A program made the translations under genes and the position numbers. DNA of 64,000 nucleotides. It comes from Puffinus mauretanicus. Taxonomy: Eukaryota; Chordata; Aves; Procellariiformes; Procellariidae. Numbering within the stretch: position 1 is the stretch's first letter; the number at the start of each line of letters is the position of its first letter. This document shows, piece by piece, positions 1-8,699 of the stretch. The DNA lies in the NCBI GenBank assembly GCA_023333565.1, contig JAJKFH010003870.1, positions 1 to 64,000 on the forward strand. Reading direction: 5' to 3'. Below the pieces are notes generated by a model, which made no database searches, was not told the origin of the DNA, and was given only the letters and a program-made list of their open reading frames with translations.

Positions 1-3000
1 ATCCAGGCAGGGATGAGTTTGGGGCCTTCCACTCTTTACATTTACCGTTCACTGGGCCTGTTCTGCCAAAGTGATCAGCCTTGGATTTGAGGCTCTTCCC
101 ACAGGTGAGCTGGGAAAGCAAAGAGCCCAACTTCGGATGTCCCAGGCGGGCACCCCAGGACACCCGCAGCCTCCGCCTCCTCCAGGGATGCTGCAAGCTC
201 CTCTCTGGTGCAGGAGGATGCATTTGGCTGTCCGGGAAGAAGCGGGTCACCGAGCTGTTCCTTGACCCTTCCAAAACCCAGGCGAAGGGCTGTGCAGAAC
301 CACGCTGTGGCCCAGCTATGCTGGGCAGCAAGGGCTGCGCTGCCCACGCACCGCGGCGGGGGTTCACCTCCTCCTGGAGCACTGTCACTGAAGAGTCCCT
401 GGGGTAAAAGAAATACGGAGATTTAACCGGATTAAAAATAAAATAAAATAAAACTACACTGTTGAAACTCTGTTGATGTTAGTGGAATTCCTTGTGTCTT
501 ACACCAGCGAGCAGAAAATCAGATCTAAAGTGCTGAGGCTGCTGGCAGATGCTTGCCTGTTTGTGTGTGCAGTGGAGAAAAGTGCTTGTTTGGTGCTGAT
601 TGCAGACTACGGAATAAGAGCAATTTCTCATCCCACCTCCACAGAAGCTATTTAAATAGTTTTACACCCACTTTGAAAGATGCTCAGTTAGAAAGGGAGT
701 AAATCTGGAAGTTATTACTCCTCGAAGGAAGAAGCACCAAATAGGCTCTGCTAAGGTTGATGGCGCTCTCGGGGATAGCGCCCGCCTGAGACCTACGGCT
801 CCGCCAGCCTGCCTTTGCCGCGAAACAGTTTTTATTAGGCAGCCCGCAGAGAGAGCACACGCTGCGGGAAAGAGCCCTGCGGCTCGTGTCTGAGGAGCCC
901 TTCGAGCCGCCTCTTTGTCCCAGTGAAGCTATGGGCCAAAGCCCAGCTGGCTACATGCAGACGCCTCGCAGACTGCACAAGCCACCACGCGCTCCCCATC
1001 CAGCACAGCAGGGGAGGGAACGGCCAGCAAAGCCGAAGGACGCACAAGGCAAAGCAATAGCAGAGCGCTAATTAAAAAAGCCCTTATGAAATACCGGGGA
1101 TAGGGTCGTGCTGCATGCAGTCGTTAAATGCCTCCCTTTCCCCTCCTTGGGGATTCCCGGCCACGAGCTCACTCCCAAAGTGAGCAGCGTTTGCCAGCTC
1201 TTTCCCAAAACCGGCGGTGGAGATTTAACCCGTGGCACAGCACCTCTGCAGGGCTTCTGGCGGGATGCTGCCCGCTCCCTCGGCCGCCCGTGCTCCGTGT
1301 CATGCTCCCTCTTTGCTAACCCTCCTGCCCACGGGCTGGCGCAAGCCAGCGGAGGCCCTTCCCCGCAGCAGCCGCTGGCCAAGCCTCTTCCTGGGGGGTG
1401 TCGAGGGGAAAGTTAAACCCAGGTGGGGAACCGGGGTACTGGCTCTGTGCGCGGGGAGCCAGGACCTTGCCGCTGCTCGCTCCCAGGCCGTCGGCAACGC
1501 TGGTCACGCCTGAGAGCAGACATTCAGGCAGCCAAGGAGCTTTCCTGATCACACATTAGATGTTCATGGATTTTAGGTGTTTCTGAATTAGGCCACACCC
1601 AAAGAGAGACTTTTATGAATTTATGCACTAAGAATAGCCGCAGAGTGCCTAAGTCCTCTAATGAATCTCATACAATGATATTGTCAGAGCCAGCTGCTCG
1701 TATTTATACCCTCTCAGACAGTCATCCTGCTCCGTAACGCAGCACGCCGGGGCCCCGACCCTACAGCAAGTTTCAGGCAAAGCCTTATTTGTCTCTGGCT
1801 TTCCCCCAGCAGAGCTCTACTGTGAGATTAAGATCTTAATATTTATAAGCCTCTGGTTTTACTATCTGTTTAATGTCACGGTAAATCAGGTGCCTACACT
1901 GCTATCCCTCCATCCCACCTGAAACCCTCACCTTCTTAGAAAAGGGCAGTTATGTTTTTCCTTAAAAATAAACTAATTATAAAACCGCAGTGATTTTCTC
2001 ACATTTAAACAGCCTCTGTAACAACCAATTATTTCCGAGGACATGAGAAACAGCTGTTGCAATGCCGAAGCTCAAACTGTTACACCTCTGCTATTTGAAC
2101 AGATAAGAGTTGATATTTTTATTCCATGTGATATTATCAAGACGTGATAAACAACCACAGCGTTAGGATTAATTTGTGGAGCAAAGATCACTTTAATTTG
2201 CTCCAAGCTGAGGAATAATTTTAACAGAGTATTACCATTCCACAAACAATTTGAAACTATTTGAAAGTCTGTTCTGTCTTTCCCTCCTTTTTTCCCCTCT
2301 TCTTTTTGTTTTTGATAAAGCAACATAACCCTGGGCAAGGGCTATTTGAAGGCAGAGTCAGCTTGTAAGCCAGCCTTAAATCTTTCCAGATTGGGGAGTG
2401 GACTTCAAAAAAAGCTTTCCAAAGTTTTACCCAGCACTGCCAACTATTGAATAAAAGGAGAGCACAGACTTTGCCTCCCAGGGACCTTCTTGGCTCCCAC
2501 CAGAAGCTGGGCAAACATCACACAGGAGTCAGTTCCTCTCCCACAGCCTTCAGGTGCGGACTTCTGATAAAAGCTGCACTCTTCAATCTGCGTGTAATCA
2601 CCCAAATCAAAGTGGGATCTGCAGGTACTCGGCATCTGCGGAAAGCGGGCTGCCTTCATTTAGGCTTCTAAATATAGAGCCGAGTCTGGAGCTCCAGGCC
2701 GCTGGCTCTGCAAGGTTTTGCTTAATTCTGTGGAAATCCTTGCTGCGCTTAGCCATGGAAAAGTGCGTCTGTGGCACAAAGAATGGTGGTTTGAACTAAT
2801 TAAGCAACAGGGTCACATTTTTTAACTGCACATGTGCCTGTCGCCGAGCCCTTCCAAATATCTTAGCTGCATTGCATTTTTATGCTGCTTTTCTCCCTAG
2901 GATCATGACACACTCGACAACGGTGACGGATCAGCTCTTGTGCTGTCCTGCTAGCCAGGAAAGCATTATCAACCCCATGTAGCTGGAAATCTGAGGCCCA

Positions 3001-5980
3001 CAGGTAATCCAATAGAGTTGGTTACCTATAACAAGCCAGTCTCAGGAGGGGAGTCCCACTACACCCACCCTGGGAGGATGCTCTCCTGGAAGGCACGAGC
3101 GGGATTCCAGGTCTCCTACTTTGGCAAACACTTTAAGCACAGAGTTAACGGATTACAAAAAAAAGGGGTTAGGGACAGGTGAGCATGTGACAGCATCTTC
3201 TCTTATGTTTTGAGTGGATTTCAATCGAAGAAGCATGTTTTGAGCTTCAGGATTGAACCCTGTAGGCAAAGTTGGTAGAGGAACATCTAATGTCCAGCGG
3301 GTCAGTCGAGGACATTACCCAACAGCATCAAAACTAAGGTGCATCCAAGTGTGCAAAGCAATAAGGAATTTTTTGCATATAAAAGGCGGAAGGTACCATG
3401 GACTTCATGCTCCTCCAGAGTTAGGTGGCAGCTGACCAGGGAGTTCTGAAGAGTTATGTTTTGGAGACCCCTAAAGCTGCAGCTGGACACCAAGAGAAAG
3501 GCCCAAAAAGAAGAGTCCTCACTAATCCACCTCTTTAAGAATATGGCCCCAAGTGACTCGCCACAGATTGGACAGGTGTTAAGTTGCAAAGCCAGAAATA
3601 GAAAACCGATCCCCTCTCCTGGCCTTTCATTTGAGGGCTTGGAGAGATTCCCAGACAACTGCCAGCTATATGAAGACACAATTTGGAAGAGTGCAAAGGG
3701 TAATGGACCAGGGTCAAAAGCCACCTGCAAGCTTGCAGACCCTTAGCAGGAACCAGCGGCCAGAGCAAACCTCGGGGCTCTGACTCGTGTTGCTGCTGCA
3801 TGGATACATTGAAACACCCTTTCACCACTGATTCTTCCCTTTCTCCGGGCAGGATTTCTGTTACACGCTGGTTTGTGCTGCACCATCACCTGCCTGCTAG
3901 CAGATGCAGGCAGATTTATTACCGCAGAGAAAGGTAGGCTCCCATTTCTGGAGCGTTCTGCCTCCAGCGCCTGCCCGGGCTGCGGATAACTCTCCGGTGG
4001 CAGCTGAAGGCAGGCTGCGTGATCCCTGTCGGCTGCCGCGTTGCCCACAGGGCCCGAGCAGCAGGGATGAAATGGGCTGGACACAGACCGATTCCATTCT
4101 GTTACGTAGGAAAATTACAAACAGTGGGCGATAGCTGGTTTAGAAAGGCGGTCTTCAAAAAGGCAACCGATCACCACAGCCCCTCTCCCCCCATTTAGGG
4201 GCACGTACATGTCTCCCTAAGTCAGTCTTGCCCTGCACAACGGGATCCGGATCTGTCTGGAGCAATTGTACTGCAACTCAGGAATCCTATGGATAAAGCC
4301 TGGGAGCAGTGATCTGCAGAGATTTATTTCTCTGTGCTCTAAAATGACACCCTAAATGCCTTTGTCCAGATCCAAATATTTTAAAGCTTAAGTATTCACT
4401 GCTGCTGTGAAGCGGGCAACAGCGTGGGTACCACAAGCGCAAGGCAGTTCAGCTGGAAACCCAACAGCTTTCACTTCCCTCCTACACTTCTCCATTGCGG
4501 TGAGCAGCACTTTCGTGCCACAGGCTCACCAGGACCCCATCCTCAAAAATCTACTCCAACAGCTACCGACCTTGGCACAGGCAGCAAAGCTCACAGGCTT
4601 CCTCTTCTGTTTGAAACCGGTCCCCAGAGGCTTAATTTGCAGACGGTAATGGGATTCCACCTTCCTGCGCCTGACAGAAGGTGCCTCTGCGAGCAGCCTT
4701 GGTTCACCTTTCAAGAAGCTGACCTCTTTTTCTTGAACAGCATCCCAGTTTTGTTATGTGGGCTGCGACAAATGTTTCAGGGAAGGATTACAGGGTTAAT
4801 TAACACATTAATATTTAATCCTGTTTCCCCGCTATCGGGTTGTCGGCCAAAATTTCTGCCCCCTGGACCCAAATCTATGCTGGCCATAAGTATGACTTTA
4901 CTCTCAGAATCTGACTTATTATTATTCCCAACTCCTTTCTTCTGCCTCAAGCCCTGGCCTCCTTTCTCCAACAGTCCTCCCCACAGTCAAATTATTTTGG
5001 AAGGGAATTATCTTCTCTTGGCTGTAGCTACAAGATTGAACCTCATTTACTGTCAGTAATGCACCCTTCTGTGGTAGGCTCTCACGTCTTTCATTCAGGA
5101 GGCACACTGTCTTCACGTTATCCTTACATTTCTCCTTCTGAACTCTGCAGAAGCAGAGGGAGAAGAGGAGAGAACACGTCAGGAGCCACAGATCACTTGT
5201 GGGATGGGCATGGAAGAACATGGGGATGGGGAAGCTTTTGGCCAAGACAGGATTTCTGTCCCTCAGCTGGTGTGAGACACCTCTGGACCTGGCAGCAAGA
5301 AGGTGAGAGGTGGGATTGCAGCCTGGGGAAGGTGAATCCATTACAGCTTTAAGGCTGGATATGAGCAGCAGGGAAAGCACGTTGGCACAGGCTTCAGCAC
5401 AGGATAGTTTCTTGACATCAAGGGTCTTGTGCAACCAGCTTGAAGCCTGTCCCATTCAATTTCCCCACTATTATTTGCTGAGCTAGCAGGATTCAAACAC
5501 ATACACCCATCTGCGGTGCAATCACCCCTTCCAGCGCCACGTGTGCCAGAGCAAGCCAGGGCTCCCAGCTGCGCTCCCACCACCCCCTGCCCCTGCCCCG
5601 GGTTTGCCATACAGACCAGCCCGTGCGGGAGGCGATGGCTCTCCCCAGTAACCCAGGCTGCCGATGATGGAATTAAACATGAATGAGTGGATGAGATAAA
5701 GCACAAACATGTGGCTGCAGGGATGGTTTGGTGCTTAGGCAGCTCCCTACAGATTACTCATTTGATCAGCGTTTTTTTGGTGTCTGCCAGCCCCGAGTAT
5801 CCACCTCTGCGGTGCATAGGGCCTGCTCCCGAGGGACGCCAACCACATCGCACCCCAGCCGGAGCCAGCGATGGTGGGGAGCGCTGGGTGTCCCTGGATT
5901 TAACAGCAGCCCCAGTGCAGGCAGCTGACCGAGCACAGGCAGCAGAGCCACGTCCTTTCCTCTCTTCTGCCTTCCCCACC
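1..5980. other. 5' flanking (intergenic) DNA, no gene supported
   Basis: I see no supportable exon, RNA gene or recognisable transposon here. Open frames of up to about 211 codons occur (for example 4424-5059 +, 4922-5455 -), but their predicted peptides have no recognisable domain, are low-complexity or proline/serine-rich, and overlap on both strands, as expected by chance. GC is moderate at 1-400 and 780-1510. The stretch 1550-2330 is AT-rich and is listed separately as a candidate regulatory element. In mammals the gene upstream of EXT1 is SAMD12, transcribed in the same direction and many kilobases away; nothing of it is recognised here. A divergent non-coding transcript from the CpG island is possible but unproven. 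Confidence 0.7.
1550..2330. promoter_or_regulatory. AT-rich candidate conserved non-coding element upstream of EXT1
   Basis: This segment is CpG-poor and AT-rich next to GC-richer flanks. It is dense in ATTA/TAAT cores, short A/T runs and motifs such as TTTATGAATTTATG (1611-1624), and it has no long open frame. That texture is typical of deeply conserved vertebrate distal enhancers, but conservation cannot be judged from one sequence. It lies about 5 kb upstream of the EXT1 CpG island. The call is inference from composition only. Confidence 0.25.
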
Positions 5981-6477
5981 GGCAAGATAGGAAGGCAGCG
6001 AGGGCAGCCACGGCGCCCGGCCCTGCCCACACCACGGAGGACGCTCGTTCCCCGGCGCCTCGCAATCGGGTTTTTTGGGTCACACCCCCATTTTTGGGTA
6101 GTTGGGTCTGTTCCCCCCTGTACGCTCCCAGCCCAGCCGTGCCCCGGGGCGGCTCCAGCACGGCAGCGCCGCGCTCGGCAGGGGGCAGCAGCAGCGGCGG
6201 CGGCGCCCGCACCGCCGGCGGAAAGCCGGGCCGGGCCAAAGCGGGCTGCACCCCGCCGGGGGCCGGGCCGGGGGCTGCACCGGGCGGGGGGCGGCGGGCC
6301 GGGCTAGGTGGGGGGCGCCGAAGGACCCTATGCGCTGGGCCGGGCCTCGCTGGATCCCAGCGCAGCGGGCCGCGCCGGTGCCGCCGGGCGGGACCCCCCG
6401 CTGCCTGTGCCGCCCCCCTCCCCGCCCGTCCCGGCAACGGCGGCGGCGCCCCCCGCCCGTCAGGTTATGAATGGGTG

Positions 6478-6575
6478 CAGCGGAAGCCCCGCCCCCCCGG
6501 ACGTGACGCCCCGCCAATGGGGGCGCGGGGCTGCGTGGCTGGATGAGGTCAGCGCGGCGGTGCCGGGGCGGGGGC
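6478..6575 (+). promoter_or_regulatory. EXT1: Putative EXT1 core promoter cluster (ETS, GC boxes, CRE half-site, CCAAT)
   Basis: Several promoter motifs cluster in about 100 bp. They are an ETS-type core CGGAAG at 6481-6486, an Sp1/KLF GC box CCCCGCCCC at 6487-6495, an ACGTGACG CRE/ATF-like site at 6501-6508, a CCAAT box at 6514-6518 followed by GGGGGCG, a nuclear-receptor-like AGGTCA at 6546-6551, and a second GC box GGGGCGGGGG at 6565-6574. There is no TATA box. Clustered CCAAT and GC boxes in a CpG island are typical of a broad vertebrate promoter. The transcription start cannot be fixed from sequence; it probably lies between about 6550 and 7240. Confidence 0.55.
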
Positions 6576-6707
6576 GGCGCGCGGGGGGCCGGGTGAGGCG
6601 GGGGTCGCAGCCCGCGGGCGGGCAGGGCAGGGCGGGCAGCGCGGGGCTCTGCGGCTCGCCGCCCGCTGCTGCCGCGGCCCGGGGGAGGCGGGGAACGGGG
6701 GAGGGGC

Positions 6708-6751
6708 GAAGAGGAGGAGGAGGAGAGGGAGGAGGAGGAGAGGGAGGAGGG
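6708..6751 (+). repeat. GGA/GGAGA polypurine repeat in the EXT1 leader/promoter
   Basis: This is an almost pure purine tract of GAG and GGA trinucleotides with GGGAGG interruptions. It lies downstream of the CCAAT/GC-box cluster. It could form a G-quadruplex or triplex and is a likely site of length polymorphism and sequencing dropout. It is probably part of the promoter or, if transcription starts upstream, of the 5' leader. Confidence 0.8.
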
Positions 6752-6895
6752 TCCTCGCTGCCGCCGCCGCTCCGTCCCGGGGGCCATTCAGCGGCAGCGC
6801 GGCGAGGAGCGAGCGGTGCCGGGGCCGGGCGGGGGGCGCCGGGCGATGCAGGGCTTCGTCAGGCTGCGGCGCGGCGGCCGCGGGCTGTGAGCCGG

Positions 6896-6946
6896 CGGGG
6901 CCGGGCTGGGCTGGGCCGGGCCGGGCCGGGCTGGGCTGGGCTGGCG
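6896..6946 (+). repeat. GGGCY pentanucleotide repeat, G-quadruplex-prone
   Basis: About ten tandem copies of a GGGCT or GGGCC pentamer run through this interval. The regular GGG runs separated by two bases satisfy the usual G-quadruplex pattern on the + strand. If transcribed, the tract would add stable secondary structure to the 5' leader upstream of the EXT1 start. Confidence 0.8.
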
Positions 6947-7069
6947 GCGCGGGGAGGGGAGGGAAGGGGCGGGCGGGAGCGTGGCGGAGGAGAGGGCAGG
7001 CAGCGGCGGGAAGGCGGGAGCGGGGCTGCCCCGGTGCCCGCCCCGCGCGGGGGGCCGGCCCCTGAGTGC

Positions 7070-7126
7070 ATGCGGGGCGCCCCGCCGGGCCGCCGCCGGC
7101 CCGCCGCCGCCGCCCGCCGCCCCTGA
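7070..7126 (+). other. Upstream ORF 1 (18 codons) in EXT1 leader
   Basis: The ATG at 7070-7072 opens an 18-codon frame that ends before the EXT1 start and is out of frame with it. The peptide is Arg/Pro/Ala-rich, as expected of translated CpG island, and has no recognised function. It matters only if transcription starts upstream of 7070. Confidence 0.35.
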
Positions 7127-7162
7127 GAGACCGGCGGGGAGAAAGTTGCGGCGGTCGCCCAC

Positions 7163-7444
7163 ATGCGCGGCCCCGGCCGGCGGCTTGGGGAACGGCGCCG
7201 AGCGGAGGTGGGCGAAGAGAGTTTGAAGCGCTCGCCGGCGGGAAGATGGCGGAGCGGAGCTGAGAGCGGCGCCCGGCGAGCTCGGGCCGCCCCCGCCTTC
7301 CTCCGCAGCCCCCCGGACCCCCGCCGGACACATGCAGGCCAAAAAACGCTACCTGACGCTGCTCTCCGCCGGCACCTTTCTCGCGCTGCTGCTCTACCTG
7401 GGAGGCGTGCGGCTGCGGGCGGCCCGGCACCCGCCGCCCGGTAG
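7163..7444 (+). other. Upstream ORF 2, overlaps the EXT1 start out of frame
   Basis: The ATG at 7163-7165 opens a 93-codon frame that passes through the EXT1 ATG at 7332 in a different frame and stops at 7444. Its context is weak (C at -3, C at +4), so leaky scanning is expected. If used, it would compete with EXT1 translation because its stop lies downstream of the EXT1 start. The peptide is Arg/Ala-rich and is not a recognised protein. I regard it as a possible translational control element, not a gene. Confidence 0.35.
7242..7263 (+). promoter_or_regulatory. YY1/TISU-like element with a 5-codon uORF
   Basis: The bases GAAGATGGCGGA at 7242-7253 match 11 of 12 positions of the TISU consensus SAASATGGCGGC and also fit the YY1 core (AAGATGGCGG). 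The ATG (7246-7248) has an optimal context, A at -3 and G at +4. It opens a five-codon frame (Met-Ala-Glu-Arg-Ser) that stops with TGA at 7261-7263, leaving 68 nt before the EXT1 ATG. YY1/TISU elements typically lie just downstream of transcription starts, so one start may lie shortly upstream of 7242. The element could act at the DNA level, as a translated uORF, or both. Confidence 0.6.
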
Positions 7445-8284
7445 CCGGCATGGCCCGCCCCCGCGCCCCGGCGCCGAGCGGCCCTGGCCCCGCTTCCCCG
7501 ACGCCCTGCGGCCCTTCGCGCCCGCCGAGCGGCCGGGCCCCGAGGGCGGCGGCGGGCGCGTCTCCCCCCGGCAGCGGCGGGACGCCAGCGCCGGCCTCTA
7601 CCGCGGGCGCCGCTGCCGCATGGAGTCCTGCTTCGACTTCGCCCAGTGCCGGAAAAACGGCTTCAAGGTCTACGTCTACCCGCAGCAGAAGGGGGAGAAG
7701 ATCGCCGAGAGCTACCAGAACGTCCTGGCCGCCATCGAGGGCTCTCGCTTCTACACCTCCGACCCCGGGCAGGCCTGCCTCTTCGTCCTCAGCCTGGACA
7801 CGCTGGACCGGGACCAGCTCTCCCCCCAGTACGTGCACAACCTCCGCTCCAAGGTGCAGAGCCTCCACCTGTGGAACAACGGCAGAAACCACCTGATTTT
7901 TAATTTATACTCCGGCACCTGGCCCGACTACACCGAGGATGTGGGGTTCGACATTGGCCAGGCCATGCTGGCCAAAGCCAGCATCAGTACTGAAAACTTC
8001 AGACCCAACTTTGACGTTTCTATCCCGCTCTTTTCTAAAGATCATCCTAGGACAGGAGGGGAGAAGGGATTTTTGAGGTTTAACACCATCCCTCCTCTCA
8101 GGAAGTACATGTTGGTATTCAAGGGGAAAAGGTACCTGACGGGGATAGGGTCAGACACCAGGAATGCCTTATATCACGTCCATAACGGAGAGGATGTTGT
8201 CCTCCTGACCACCTGCAAGCATGGCAAAGACTGGCAAAAGCACAAGGATTCGCGCTGCGATCGAGACAACGCCGAATACGAAAA
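7332..8284 (+). CDS. EXT1: EXT1 (exostosin glycosyltransferase 1), coding exon 1, partial
   Basis: EXT1 partners EXT2 in the Golgi to polymerise heparan sulfate, adding GlcA and GlcNAc alternately to the chain. This exon encodes the first 317 complete residues plus two bases of a split Lys codon (phase 2). The sequence starts MQAKKRY and has a hydrophobic type II signal anchor at about residues 8-27. A Pro/Arg/Gly-rich stem follows to about residue 92. The start of the GT47 exostosin domain comes next, with Cys95, Cys100 and Cys106 in a CRMESC...C cluster, Cys149, and the conserved blocks [35 protein letters not shown] and [20 protein letters not shown]. Residues 94-317 closely match mammalian EXT1 as I know it; the stem does not, and appears about three residues shorter. 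An in-frame TGA at 7224-7226 with no ATG after it fixes the start at 7332. The initiation context is weak (C at -3). The remaining GT47 and all of GT64 lie on later exons outside the window. Confidence 0.97.
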
Positions 8285-8290
8285 GTAAGT
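8285..8290 (+). other. EXT1: Splice donor of EXT1 exon 1 (GTAAGT)
   Basis: The sequence AAAA|GTAAGT is a consensus 5' splice site. It gives a coding exon ending in phase 2, at the position where human EXT1 exon 1 ends (after EYE plus part of the next Lys codon). Reading on without splicing completes the Lys codon and meets TAA at 8286-8288, so the reading frame stops at the junction. Confidence 0.93.
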
Positions 8291-8699
8291 GAGCGGTTCT
8301 CCTTCCCCGTGCCGGCGTCCCCCGGGGCGTGCCGGCACGCCCGGCTCCGCAGGCGGCCCTGGCCCCGGGCAGATGTGAGCAGATGTGTGCCGAGGCGCTG
8401 GCAGCGGCCGGAGAAAAGCCGGGATCTCTCCCTCGGGCGGGTCGGTCGCTCCTCCGGTGCCCCGCGAGGCTGCCGGCTGGCTCGGCGCTGCCTTGGCCGG
8501 GGAAGCCGGCTGCGAGGCGTTGAAGGGCGGTGCAGCGTCCCGCAGCGGTGGCGTTGCTCGCCCTGGGAACCTGCATCCGCGGGGCTTCACAAACGCGGCC
8601 AGCGGCGAAGATGCTGCTGGAGGATGCTCTGGCATCTGGCACTGCCCTTCGTCCCCCCAGTGCCCCTAGGGGGGTGCCCCTGAGGGTGGGTGCCCTGTG

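Noticed and set aside
4424..5455. 211-codon + strand and 177-codon - strand frames
   Set aside because: They overlap on opposite strands and show no recognisable domain, no promoter and no splice structure; their length is within chance for this composition.
5687..6787. Several 120-235 codon frames on both strands at the island edge
   Set aside because: They overlap one another on opposite strands, consist of compositionally biased residues, and have no recognised homology.
6308..7126. 272-codon + strand open frame in the leader/promoter
   Set aside because: The Gly/Arg/Ala-rich translation of a GC-rich promoter has no domain, no support as an N-terminal extension, and is out of frame with EXT1.
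6549..7892. 447-codon open frame on the minus strand antisense to EXT1
   Set aside because: It runs through the CpG island where stop codons are rare. The product is Pro/Arg/Ala-rich low complexity, and it overlaps the real exon of EXT1 on the other strand.
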